From contig NC_086352.1 of NCBI RefSeq assembly GCF_036324505.1, positions 11,345,001 through 11,409,000 of the forward strand: a DNA stretch of 64,000 bases, in the 5' to 3' direction. The stretch is from Eleginops maclovinus. Lineage: Eukaryota; Chordata; Actinopteri; Perciformes; Eleginopidae. How positions within the stretch are numbered: position 1 is the first letter of the stretch; each line of letters begins with the position of its first letter. Shown piece by piece: positions 9,701-20,333 of the stretch. The notes below the pieces were generated by a model. It was not told the origin of the DNA. It was given only the letters and a program-made list of their open reading frames with translations, and searched no databases. Both the position numbers and the translations under genes were made by a program.

Positions 9701-12300
9701 AAAGCAAATTGTAGAGCCACCTTTACCTGCTGCAACATTAGAGATGCTAACATATTAATGCTTCACCAATTATAATCCAAAAACTTAACTGTTCTGTAAT
9801 AACTGTTGCTTCTGTGTTGGTCCTCAGGACTTTGAGCTGAACACAGAGCTGAAGACACGGGTAATCAGCTTCCTGGAGGAGGTGATGCACGACCCAGAGC
9901 TCCTCACACAGGAAAGAAAGGCAGCTGCCAACATCATCAGGTTAGTTTTCTGTTATCTGTGATCACACATACAGTTATAGATGGCACATATATTTGGGGT
10001 TTCTGCATATGTCTGAGACAGTACATAAGAGGTCAGACCCTAGCCTAAATGTAATTCCTGGTGGGTAAAACCTGTCAATAATGTCCTTTTGTGTGTAGGA
10101 CTCTCACTCAGGATGATCCTGGAGATAACCAGGTCACGCTGGAAGAGATCACACAGATGGTGAGAGAAAGCGTACAAAAACATTCTGGTATAAATGCAAC
10201 CTCCTACTTTTTAAATGACTAGCCTCCTTTAGAAGTGATTCAAGCTTATGTTGTAACACTGCTCTTCCCTTTGTGTGTGTTTGTGTTTGTTTGGCAGGCA
10301 CAGGAAGACTGTAAAACTGAGCCTTTTGAGAGCCACTCTGCCCTGGAGATAGCTGAGCAACTCACACTGCTGGACCACCTGGTGTTCAAGGTCATCCCAT
10401 ACGAGTGAGTACACACACAGATGCTTGCAAAACCCATGAACACAAGCCCTATATGCTGAAAGGAAAAGGATGATTGGGAAGGTATTAGGAAAACACACAC
10501 AGTGAATGTTGGTATGTTTTTATTTGTTGATTTTTTTTTCTGCTTTTTTTTACAGGGAGTTCTTTGGTCAAGGCTGGATGAAAAACGACAAGAACGAGAG
10601 GACTCCTTACATTATGAAAACTACCAAGCATTTCAATGATGTATGTGTTTACCCTGGTAATGTTTATTGTAAATGCCTATAATGTGTATTCTAGACAGAG
10701 AGTTCTTTTATTATCACCATGTACTTTTCTCTTTTTTTGTCAGATTAGCAACAAGATCGCAACAGAGATCCTGCAGTGGGACGACGTCAACCTGAGAGTT
10801 GGGGTGATTGAGAAATGGGTAGCAGTGGCTGACATCTGTCGCTGCCTCCACAACTACAACGCCATGCTGGAGATCACTTCCTCCCTAAACCGCAGCTCCG
10901 TCTTCCGCCTCAAGAAGACCTGGCTCAAAGTCTCCAAGCAGGTATCAAACTTGTCGTTTTTACACTTTAAAGGGTTAATCAAACCCGATGAAACGTGCTG
11001 AGCTAAGCTAACCTTAGTTCTTCAAACATGAATACACATTTAGGAACATTTCGATTACTCCTGGTTATAATAGTTTTTCTGTGATCCATTTTCCAGACAA
11101 AGACTGTGATCGACAAGTTACAGAAGCTGGTGTCATCAGAGGGACGATTCAAAAACCTGAGAGAAGCTCTGAAGAAGTAAAGCTTTTCATTTCTCACAGT
11201 TGTATTCCTCCTTATGTTTGTGTACTTTGTCACTTTATCTGTCTGTGTCCTTGTCTTTAGCTGCGACCCTCCCTGCGTTCCCTACCTTGGAATGTACCTG
11301 ACTGACCTGGCCTTCATCGAGGAGGGAACGCCTAACTACACCGAGGACAGCTTGGTTAACTTCTCCAAGATGAGAATGGTAAGGAACACCTATGTGCTGA
11401 AGTACACACAATGACATGCAATTATATTGATTGTGTCTTATATTCTTTTATTTCATTGTCTCCAGATATCTCACATTATCAGAGAAATACGGCAATTTCA
11501 GCAAACAGCTTACAAGATTGATTATCAACCAAAGGTGAGGTTGTTTTTGTTTTGTATTGCTTTATTTTCATACTTTTTCATACTATTTTCATACACTACT
11601 TTGCCTGGCGGAAGGGCATGTGATCAGACACACAGTCACGGGGGAAAAGAGTGGTATGTTGGTCACATGTCCGTCCGCCAGGCAAAGTAGTGCCGTACGA
11701 ATTAGCGCGAAAAAGAGACTAGATTAGCAACAGCAAGACGAGTACCGTAATTTCCGGACTATAAGCCTCTACTTTTTGCACAAGCTTTGAACCCTGCGAC
11801 TTATAGTCCGGTGCGGCTAATGTATGAACAAAACAGGATTTTCCCCTAATTTTAGCTTGTGCGGCTAATATTCAGCTGCGCCTTGTAGTCCGGAAAATAC
11901 GGTATTTGAAATGACTTCCTAATAGTTTTTATAATTTTGTACTTTCCAGAACTCATGATATTGGCCAACCAGTTAATGATCCTAAATCAGCAAATGCTTG
12001 ACTTTAATGCAAGTAAAGTGGTTTCAAGTAGAAGAATGATTGTCTATGAAGAACAATGCTAATGTTAGATCAGTTATATTGATCACATTTATAATATTTG
12101 AGTCTGAATGCATTTTAATAGTTCAGCTTGCGTCTCTGTTGATTCCCCGATACGTTTGGCATCTTTGAACAGTCATTTTATGTTTGCTGTGGTTATTATT
12201 TCATTAGGTTGCAAAGTACCTGCTGGACAGCAGTACGGCGCTGGATGAGGAGAGCCTGTATGACGCATCTCTGAGAATTGAACCCAAAACTTCAACATGA
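762..12300 (+). CDS. rasgrf1: Ras-specific guanine nucleotide-releasing factor 1, C-terminal half (5' partial)
   Basis: This gene encodes a Ras (and, through upstream DH/PH domains not in the window, Rac) exchange factor that couples calcium signals to Ras/ERK, mainly in neurons. Exons are 762-1010, 3236-3609, 5625-5741, 7601-7771, 9348-9454, 9828-9940, 10099-10159, 10298-10404, 10556-10640, 10744-10941, 11097-11176, 11261-11378, 11466-11534 and 12208-12300. All have AG/GT borders and every phase closes, giving about 647 residues (human RASGRF1 is 1273). The first exon is the REM/RasGEF_N motif ([17 protein letters not shown]). The second is a Ser/Pro-rich linker containing [18 protein letters not shown]. 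Exons from 9348 on form the CDC25 catalytic domain, with [40 protein letters not shown] and [20 protein letters not shown]. The protein ends [10 protein letters not shown]. The sequence is close to both RASGRF1 and RASGRF2; adjacency to ctsh favours rasgrf1. Confidence 0.95.
2100..2860. repeat. Pyrimidine-rich low-complexity tract in a rasgrf1 intron
   Basis: The plus strand is overwhelmingly C/T, with CTCTCC runs, poly-T at about 2758-2770 and (CT)n at about 2800-2834. The tract sits in the intron between exons 762-1010 and 3236-3609. Long open frames here reflect the lack of purine stop codons, not coding. Confidence 0.75.
3835..5436 (-). mobile_element. Tc1-family DNA transposon, full length (1602 bp), degenerate
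   Basis: The ends are inverted copies beginning CAGTGGGGC(A/G)AAAAAGTATT, and each is flanked by a TA dinucleotide (3833-3834 and 5437-5438), the usual Tc1/mariner target duplication. The inverted repeats are long (about 200 bp). Each holds an outer (AAGTATTTAGTCAGCC) and an inner (AAGTATTTGGTCA) direct repeat, the IR/DR arrangement. The element lies within a rasgrf1 intron and carries a broken transposase on the minus strand. Confidence 0.95.
4050..5071 (-). pseudogene. Tc1 transposase pseudogene
   Basis: Reading from the ATG at 5071 on the minus strand, the N-terminal helix-turn-helix region is interrupted by an in-frame TAG at 4984-4982. The paired-like DNA-binding region continues ([18 protein letters not shown]) into the catalytic core with WSDES. 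A one-base deletion near 4597 then shifts the frame. The downstream frame continues to 4050 with [12 protein letters not shown] and [11 protein letters not shown]. The family is DD34E, and the position 34 residues after the second Asp is Gln here instead of Glu. The gene is therefore inactivated by a stop, a frameshift and loss of a catalytic residue. Confidence 0.93.
5742..7600. other. rasgrf1 intron with a teleost repeat fragment
   Basis: No exon is visible. The part from about 6335 to 6560 resembles a dispersed teleost repeat, recognised by GGTTAGCTTAGCTTAGCGTA followed by a CTTAAGCTCACAACTAG segment. A related fragment lies in opposite orientation near 51990-52145. A purine-rich stretch is at about 7175-7225. 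Confidence 0.45.
7947..8929 (-). mobile_element. hAT-type DNA transposon remnant (983 bp) with 8-bp target duplication
   Basis: The termini are inverted: CAG(G/A)GGTCTTCAAC at the left and its complement at the right. Exact 8-bp copies of ATCTACAG flank it (7939-7946 and 8930-8937), the hAT signature. GC-rich inner palindromic parts (GGGGGTCGCGACCCCC) sit near the right end. The element lies in the rasgrf1 intron between exons 7601-7771 and 9348-9454. Confidence 0.92.
8398..8853 (-). pseudogene. hAT transposase C-terminal fragment
   Basis: The minus-strand frame contains [16 protein letters not shown] followed by [20 protein letters not shown], typical of the hATC dimerisation region of hAT transposases of the ZBED5/Charlie-like group. 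The N-terminal BED finger and most of the catalytic core are absent. It is a remnant and not expected to be active. Confidence 0.8.
8970..8982 (+). promoter_or_regulatory. CTCF-like binding motif
   Basis: CCACTAGGGGGCG matches the core vertebrate CTCF consensus (CCASYAGRKGGCR) at every core position. It lies 33 bp to the right of the hAT duplication, inside a rasgrf1 intron. Occupancy cannot be judged from sequence. Confidence 0.5.
11594..11692. repeat. Short palindromic element (99 bp)
   Basis: A perfect 19-nt inverted repeat (CACTACTTTGCCTGGCGGA and its complement at 11674-11692) bounds a 61-nt spacer. It resembles a foldback/MITE fragment and lies in the last rasgrf1 intron. Confidence 0.75.
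11743..11904. mobile_element. Small MITE (162 bp) with TACCGTA termini
   Basis: The ends are inverted near-copies: TACCGTAATTTCCGGACTA at the left and, read in reverse, TACCGTATTTTCCGGACTAC at the right. Similar CCGGACTATAAG-type sequences recur inside. It has no coding capacity and is a non-autonomous DNA element of unassigned superfamily in the last rasgrf1 intron. Confidence 0.75.
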
Positions 12301-14350
12301 AGAGGATCGCACCCCCCCACCCCTCATATGGATCACTTGATTTATCATATGCACAACAATTCAGAGACATTGGCAAAGAACATTTTAAAAACATTTGATT
12401 TTAGGACATAGAATTAAAGTAGCATAAGTTACAATACAAAAAAAATACAACATAAATAAACTAAATAAAAGTATAGGTCTGTGAGATGAAACTGATCCTG
12501 ATCTTCAGGGTGGGGGACTGGGGGTGGTTGGGTTCTCTGATAATCCTGTTGGCCTTCTTCCCTCACCGCTGGGTGTCAACCTCTTCATGGGTGGCATCTA
12601 TATCCCAGTGATGTGCTGAGCAGTTTTCATCACCCTCTTTGATGCTTTGTGGTTAAAGGCGGTGATGCAGCAAGTGTAGTGAAGTGTACAGGAACAATAT
12701 ATCATAATGTACATAAACTATTATTTGTATTAGACACAGTAGGCTGTGCCCTTCTAGTATGTGCTCCCCAATGGACTTGTTGTGTATAATCGTTATTAGA
12801 GACCGAGTAGAAGCCCAGAGAGGTTTTATTTATATAGTTACAGAGTATTTATGTTATTTCATGTCTTGAAAACCATTTTATGATACATTTATTTTCGACC
12901 ACAGAATAAACAGATGAGAGTATATACAAATTTACAGATATTGTCTCATTTATGAGAGATGGTGGTCACATTTGACACATGATGATCAACTCCCGCTTTT
13001 GCTCAGGTGTCAAAGTCAGAGAGAAACGACAGTGCAGTTGTCTTTAAACAAGTCCCAATAGAAACACATTTCTTATATTTACTTAACGCTTTGTCCTCAA
13101 GTGCAACTCTTAAAAGTAATACAAATATATACCGATCCACTAGCTACATTACAATGATATAAAGTTGTGTTAGTTGGAATTTCGTCCTGCGATTTAAATC
13201 TGATGCAGGGATGGCGGACTGCGACACCAAAACTAAAAACTATGTTATTACTGAATGTAAATCCAGTAAGTGCTATGCCCATTGCAGAAAGAATGATAAC
13301 CATAAATGTTATACAAAAAAAACCCATAAGGATAATTTTAAAGACTTGATATTAAGAGGCTTTTCCTGTGAGACAAATAAAGGGGGACTGCTGTGGTGGC
13401 TGCAGTTGACTCATGTGCTTTGATGTTTTATGTAGCCACAGAAAGACAAAGACAAGAGATTTTTAAGTCTGACTGGGACAAGATTACCTGCTAATTTCTG
13501 ATTGAGCTGGAACATGTGTTTTCAGTCTGGAGAGATGTGTATTTATGCTTTGCTTATGATCACCTTATTCCCCTGGTGGGCAACATGATGTATATACAGC
13601 ATAAGCAACGGGCAGTGTATGTAGCAGATGTAACCAATATTGAGCCACTTCAGGAAGTCAAATTCCCAGCTTCTATACTCAGACAGTAGTGTTTACAGTT
13701 AATCCTCTTTGGCCAGTGCATTATAGTTTTGCCTTAATCATGAAATGGATTATATACACAAAAGTATGTAAACTATTTTGTTCTACGAGTTGCCAATGAA
13801 GCAGAAATATTTGCTGTGTACAATATTGTGTACAGGCAGTCCTGATGCATTTCCTAACGTGCAATGTGTTAAACATATCCCTCGAAATGTGTTATCCTTA
13901 TGATTGTTCAACTCTGTAATATCTTTTCTGTGTATGATACTTTAAAGCAAATGTTGAAAACAACTTATAAGTGTAACACATTCTGTATCCTGTCTATTCC
14001 AATGTGTTAGCAGGAGCTATAGTAATATTGTGCTTATTCTTGGAATATTTATAGGTATTTTTTACAGGCTTTGTATAGAAAAAACACCTAAAGCTTAAGT
14101 GGCAGGCATGTACCACTTTCACGTGTTCAAATCAAATCTATATCTAGGACAGTTTGTGTACTGTATTGAAGCCCCACCCTTGCACATTAATCTTTACCCT
14201 CCTTACAGGCACATCCAATGTTTGCAGTGAGCAATACCCAGTGGTATGAGATTTATCCTTCAGTCTATTTCAACAGCTTGAGTAGTATTTCCAGTTTTGT
14301 ATAAAAGTGTATTCTTTCCTGATTACCTCTTGTTAATAAATCTATTATTT
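12301..14350 (+). other. rasgrf1: Probable rasgrf1 3' UTR
   Basis: About 2 kb of AT-rich, non-repetitive sequence follows the stop codon with no exon structure. Several AATAAA signals occur. The one at about 14335, followed by a GT-rich stretch, is a plausible distal poly(A) site just before the next transposon. The exact end is not determined. Confidence 0.4.
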
Positions 14351-14406
14351 CTCAGGGGGAAAAGTGTCTCAAAGGCTACCAAGTTTGTTTTACACTGTGT
14401 ACTAAG

Positions 14407-14858
14407 CAGTGGTGGAAAGGGGCTAAATAAATGTAGGTACTGTAGGTACTTCCAGTTTAACCAAGTATTTTCATTTAAAACTATTTCATACTTCTACTCT
14501 ACAACATTTTCGAAGCCAATTGTGTACTTTTTACTTGACATTTGTTGTATAGATTTATTTACTAATTTATAAATTCAGATTTTGGCACAATATGAATAAC
14601 TTTTAAAATATGATTATCCAACCTTTTTTAAGCAACACTGTAGTTCCATCTCTTAAATGTTCAATTTGCTGTTTTTGCTTTAAAATATGTTTAAATATAT
14701 TTTTTTCAAGTTTTAGTTTTTCCTGCCATTAGTACTTTTACTTTAGGAACATTTTCCCAATTGTTCTTAAATACCGTTACTTAAGTACAATTCTCAATTA
14801 AGTACTTTGTGTGTGGTATTAGTACTTTTACTCAAATAATGACTCTTTTTCCACCAGT
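14407..14858. mobile_element. MITE-like repeat with CAGTGGTGGAAA terminus
   Basis: The left end CAGTGGTGGAAAG is mirrored by TTTTTCCACCAG at the right (about 14846-14856). The inside is rich in AAGTACTTTTACTTAAGTAC-type motifs, as in a very common teleost non-autonomous element. The flanks share TACTAA on both sides, compatible with a degraded 8-bp hAT duplication. Confidence 0.65.
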
Positions 14859-14930
14859 TTACTAAAGCTAGCTGTATTGTCCCAGAAAAGTTGTGTTTGC
14901 AGCTTTAGCGGTGGGACTGTGGAAGGACAT

Positions 14931-15310
14931 TTAAGCCAAAATTAAATAAATACATAAATAATTAAATAAATATATTTGGTCATGCAATACATTCTGAAAT
15001 AAATAAATGTATATATGGACATTTAAAATACACATTTATTTATTTCATGGGACTTTTATTTCATAATGCCACATTTATTTATTTCAGGGACTTATATTTC
15101 ATAATTCCATAATGAAATAAATAAATGTGGCATTATGAAATAAAAGTCCCATGAAATAAATAAATGTGTATTTACATTTATATATATTTATTACCTCATT
15201 TATTTATTTCAGAATTGATTTCATAACCATATTTATTTATTTCATTATTTATTTATATATGTATGTATTTATTTATTTATGTATTCATTTATTTAATTTT
15301 GGCTTTAACT
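14931..15310. mobile_element. AT-rich foldback/MITE element with TTAA flanks
   Basis: The outer ends are inverted (GCCAAAATTAAATAAAT near 14935 and its complement near 15289-15304), with TTAA on either side. It is built largely of AAATAAATAAA-type repeats. The centre holds a perfect 61-nt inverted repeat (15026-15086 and 15113-15173). TTAA flanks suggest a piggyBac- or Kolobok-type target site, but the family is not identified. Confidence 0.65.
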
Positions 15311-15377
15311 GCATTCCTTAAGGGACAAAGGAAGGGGGGTGTTGCAGTGTATAGTGTTACACTGAAATGAAGCCGAA

Positions 15378-15386
15378 TCATGTGAC
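15378..15386 (+). promoter_or_regulatory. E-box / CLEAR-like motif upstream of ctsh
   Basis: TCATGTGAC lies 40 bp upstream of the ctsh start codon. It resembles the CLEAR element (GTCACGTGAC) bound by TFEB/TFE3 at lysosomal genes, differing in the central E-box base. Confidence 0.4.
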
Positions 15387-15425
15387 GCTTTCTCCCACAG
15401 CCCTTCGAGTGAACTGGGGGGAAGT

Positions 15426-18400
15426 ATGGCGCTTGGTGTTGTTTGGTTTATTACAACCTTTTGTAGTTTAGTTCACTTAACACCATTATTTATACCCGCA
15501 GGTAAGTTATCATTTGTGAAGTTTTACGTGTTTTAATATTCGTGTTGCAGAACTGACAGTAGCCTATCGTTGAAACTAATTTATAGGCAGACCGATACAA
15601 CTGTTGACACCAAGCAGCCTCGAGCTGTGGATTCACCTTTAATACCAACATCAAGATATACATGTTTTTCTGTCATGGTACAACATGTTCTCAACTTCTT
15701 TACTCAAGTAGTAAAACTGCCTCACTGCATTGCATTAGTAACATACATTAAATACGTTGGCAAAATGTAGGCTAAAATAACTCGTGATGGAAACGGGTAG
15801 CTTCATACTATAGTAATATTTGAAAGTCTGGTTATTACTCACGCATTAATCGGTAGCACATGATTTTACAGTATTGTTTCAAGATTTGCTTACTTGGACC
15901 ACTTGTGGAGCTAATTTTTACTATTTAATATTGATTTGGTATTCAAATCTAGAACAATGCATTATATCTTAATAAGATGATCATGCTTTAAGTATGTGGC
16001 ATTAAAAATAACTCATGTTGAAGCAGTTAAGTAACTTCTAATGGGGATAAAGCATAAGTTAAAATAGAGGTTTTTTTTGTGAGTAAATTTACTGAGAATT
16101 TCCCTGAACATGAATGGCTTTAAGCCTGAATTTAATTTGAACGTTTGAAATGTTTGTTATTAGGCAACTTTATTAACTTAAACAACTGTATTCTGTGTCC
16201 TAACAGATGAACATCCTTTTAAACAATGGATGTCACAGGTATGTACATTATAGACTGTAAAGTGTCTATATTTTAATTGCCTTGATAAGAAGTTTTTTGA
16301 AAAGTGTAAAACTTCTTCCTTTTTGTTTTTTTTACATGCAGCACAACAAAGTTTATGCCACTCAGGAGTATTACCACCGGCTCCACATATTCACTGAGAA
16401 CAAGAGGGAGATTGAGAATCATAATGCTGGGAATCACTCCTTCACAAGTACAGTACAGTTCAGTTCTTCACCAACTCCTGTATTACAATCTGTAATGTAA
16501 AGATAATTACCACAGAGTTTACACTGTGAGCTCTCTTTAAGGTTTTAAAAGGCATTGATGTTCTCACAATGTTGTTCATTTTCCAATTTAGTGGGCCTGA
16601 ATCAGTTCTCAGACATGAAATTTGAGGAATTCAGGAAACTATTCCTTCTGACAGAGCCTCAGGTATGATACTGTATATATCAAACACTGCTTTTTACATG
16701 CACTTTTGTTAGTAATGTTTGGTTTTCGGGCCTGTTGTAGAACTGCTCAGCCACCACAGGGGGTCATATCAGCATGGCTGGTCCTTACCCCGAGTTTGTA
16801 GACTGGAGGATGAAGGGCAACGTTGTGACTCCTGTGAAGAACCAGGTATACTAAAATATGGTGCCAAACAGCTAAAACTAACACCACAATCCAAAAGTGA
16901 GGATCAGTATGACAAGATTTTGGAAAAAGACATTAATCCAAGGATATGCATTAACTTCCCTGCTTTTATATAGTGGAAAATGCAACTGTTGCAGCACATC
17001 CTCCAAGACTTGTACCTCTTTTTTAAGCTAAATTCAATATGTAGTATTGTGTCCTGTTCAAACTACTTTGATTAAAATGGGAGAACTACATTTAAGTAAA
17101 CCAATGTTTATTTCAGTAGAGTGATATAACTGCTATAAGTAAACAAATACATTTTGTAGTTATGTGGGTTGCGAAATTCAAGAACAATGAGCATGATAAT
17201 GTGACAAATACAGCAGGGAAAAAACAATGATTTCCTCTATGACTTTAAGCTCTGCAACAGACACATAATTCAATTTCCTGTTTTCACAAGCAATTGACCT
17301 TCATTTGTAAGAAATTAGTCGAGTGCCTCTTGAACATAAGTGAATTACCAGTGGTTAAAGTTAAATGGTGTGTGTGTTCAGGGTCACTGTGGAAGCTGTT
17401 GGACCTTCTCTACCACGGGCTGTTTGGAATCAGTGAATGCTATCGCTACAGGGAAGCTTATCACTCTGGTGAGATCTGCCTGACTATTATTTAGTACTAC
17501 TCAAGTCAATGATGATTCAAAAGATGTATTTGCAGAAGTCATACAATTTTGTAGGTCAGGGTTTCTTCAAAGCCTTGTGGCCCCTGCTTCGAAAAAGCTT
17601 GGAAAACTGAGCCCCTAAACTCCTTTAGTTTACTGTCTTAGTTTGACTAATTCCTGGATGCCTACGGGATCATGTTTATGTTGTTTGATCCCATAGACAC
17701 CCAACAATAGCCTAGTTTGACCGAAATTCAGACTTCATCAAATACATTAAAATCCAAAGACATGTATCTGAATATGGGAAAGTAGGAACAATGTACAATT
17801 ACCTCAAACTACAGTTTCTATCAAAATGATCATATGAAATGATAATGGAATTTATCTTCTGTTCCAGTCGGAGCAGCAGCTAATAGACTGTGCTCAAGAC
17901 TTCAACAACCAGGGATGCATGGGGTACGTTTTCCTGTTAAGTTGTTTTGCAGAAAAGCTATATTCATATGAAGCATTATAAATCACACTAAAAATAAATA
18001 CACTTGGGTATTAAACTACACCCACCTGGTTTTGTTTCAGTGGCCTCCCCAGCCAGGCATTTGAGTACATCAAATACAACAATGGTCTTATGACGGAGGA
18101 GGACTACCCCTACAAAGGCCATGTATGAATTGAGTAATGTCTCATTGTATAAATACTTTTTTTGACTAAAGGAATTCTCAATATGTAAATTGTTGTCCTT
18201 CCTTTGTTAGGATGACACTTGCCATTTTGAGCCTGCACTTGCAGCTGCTTTTGTCCTGGATGTCGTCAACATAACAAGTGTGAGTGAACAAGTGTATACA
18301 TGCGAATTTGCATTATCAGCAGGAATGACTACTAATTGTATGATAACTGTGTGACATTGTGCCACTGCCTTGAATCCTTACAGTTAAAGTCCAATATACT

Positions 18401-19317
18401 GGATTGCCAACAATTTAATCACAACTCCTAACTGCATTGTGCTTTTCATTTTTTTATTAAACTTGCTTTTGCTTTCCTAATTCACAGTACGATGAAAAGG
18501 CCATGGTTGATGCTGTTGCCCGGCTCAACCCTGTGTCCTTCGGCTTTGAAGTCACGGCTGATTTTATGCACTACAAAGAAGGAGTTTACACAAGGTAAGG
18601 ACTATAAAAAGCACATGTATTTATGCATGTGTATTCATTGTCTTTTATACTAACATGTGGTTAGAGGAGGACTGTTGTTTCTCTCCATTTTGCACTAAGA
18701 AAATATTCATGATTCCATTATAGGATTGTGTATAGTAATCCTCCAGCACCAAATGTATTTAATCATGAAAAAGGATTATGAAACTAACAGAGCTACCAGT
18801 GAAATCTGCAAAATCTTACTCATGGTTGTGAGCAGGATGTGACAAAAATGCTGAAAACAAAAACACATATTTTTAGATATGACAATATTTACAGAAACAG
18901 CTACAACACCCAACTTTACGCAGGCAGGTTATGATATGATATTGATAAGAACAGTCACCCTACAAAAGACATGCACTCAATTCATTTTTAAAGCCTCAGC
19001 GTTGTGTGTTTAGCACCCAGTGTAAGAGCACAGCAGACATGGTGAATCACGCAGTCCTGGCTGTGGGTTATGGCACTGAAGAGAACGGCACGCCATATTG
19101 GATTGTGAAGAACTCTTGGGGTGCAGCCTGGGGCATGGACGGGTAAATATAGTCTGTGTGTGTCTGCGCGTGTTTTTGTGTGATCATTTGTTAGAGATTC
19201 CTGGATCATGGACAACTTTCTTTTTCGTTATCAATCAGGTATTTTTTAATCGAGCAAGGAAAGAACATGTGCGGACTGGCTGCATGTGCTTCCTACCCTC
19301 TACCTTTAGTAACATGA
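15426..19317 (+). CDS. ctsh: Cathepsin H (lysosomal cysteine aminopeptidase), complete
   Basis: This is a papain-family lysosomal protease with mainly aminopeptidase activity. Exons are 15426-15501, 16207-16238, 16342-16447, 16592-16662, 16741-16845, 17382-17468, 17868-17923, 18041-18122, 18211-18279, 18488-18594, 19014-19142 and 19239-19317, with all phases closed. They give 332 residues (human 335). Residues 1 to about 22 are a hydrophobic signal peptide, followed by an I29-type propeptide. The mini-chain EPQNCSAT (93-100), which restricts the enzyme to aminopeptidase action, matches the human sequence. The mature chain probably begins near Tyr111 (YPEFVDWR). The catalytic set is complete: Gln130, Cys136 in GHCGSCW, His276 in VNHAV and Asn297 in VKNSW. 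The ATG is the first in a good context and opens the signal peptide. Confidence 0.97.
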
Positions 19318-19432
19318 GGAGTAATCACCACAAAGTGGAAGACTGATACATGTTGGATGTGAGGCCTGTGTTTTCCTGTTTTAGGAAGAGGTTTATTTCT
19401 CAATTTAAAATGTAATTTTAACTGTTACCAAA

Positions 19433-19438
19433 AATAAA
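19433..19438 (+). other. ctsh: ctsh polyadenylation signal
   Basis: AATAAA lies 116 bp after the ctsh stop codon and is followed by a T/GT-rich stretch (TTTCTGTCTGGTGCTTTT). This implies a short 3' UTR. Confidence 0.7.
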
Positions 19439-19459
19439 CATTTGTCCTACTTTAAATAT

Positions 19460-20325
19460 TTCTGTCTGGTGCTTTTAATTTGTTCTGTTGATTCAAACTG
19501 TGAGCCCTCTTCATTCATTATTTGTGTTTGTTTCTTTTTATTATGTGCTCTCTGTGAAGGTCTTTGAGAATTGAGAGTTATGTGAGATGCTTGGTGTCAC
19601 ACTAAGCGATAGACATCCCTGTAGACATCTCAGATAATGTTATGGCCATCATCCATGTGTCATTGATTTAATGTTTTAGTCAGTGGCCTCTTTATGGGTC
19701 CATAAAGACAAAATGAACTGTGTAAAAATCTATGAATGTCTTCAAAGACGAGAACTCCCATCTGCTGCGATTAACAAAGAGTTGTGATGGTCACGTACAT
19801 GGGGTACATTAGAGAGTTGGCTCAAATGAGAAGCAACTGTTTGTTACACATTTCTTATACGGTTTATTAATTAAGTATGTTCCCCTTGTGCTTATGTTTA
19901 TTTCATTAATAATTTCCTTATTACACTGAAAAAAGTGAACTGTTGACTTGACTAATTACATGTATTATGCCATGCAATTTCACACAACTGTACTAGGTGA
20001 GTTGAAAGCAATATTACTTAATTCAACCCAATATTTTTTGTTATTTAAACTTAATATTATTTCTTTCAACTAACCTAATAAAGTTATGTGAAATCTGCTG
20101 ACATAATGCATTTAATAAAAGTCAGGTTTCAGGTTGTATGGATTACATTTCTTTTTGTTTGCATGCTTTGAAAATTAAAACAGGGCTTGTTTTAATATCA
20201 TTATAGTATTTTGCATCTTCACCGGTTTAGAATTTGAGAGTTTGCTCTTTTATTGGCCTTTTATCTACTTAAGGTTATTATCTCCCTTATATGAGATCAC
20301 CTCTTATTTTAGTATGTTATTTGCA
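19460..20325. other. Intergenic sequence between ctsh and a hAT element
   Basis: AT-rich with no coding exon seen. The part near 19922-20090 has runs such as GAAAAAAGTGAACTGTTGAC that may be a degraded fish MITE, but no matching second terminus was found. Confidence 0.4.
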
Positions 20326-20333
20326 GGGTGCGA

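Noticed and set aside
9348..12300. Assignment to rasgrf2 in place of rasgrf1
   Set aside because: The catalytic domains are very alike, but the linker sequence, the C-terminal SLRIEPK and the adjacent ctsh all fit rasgrf1 better.
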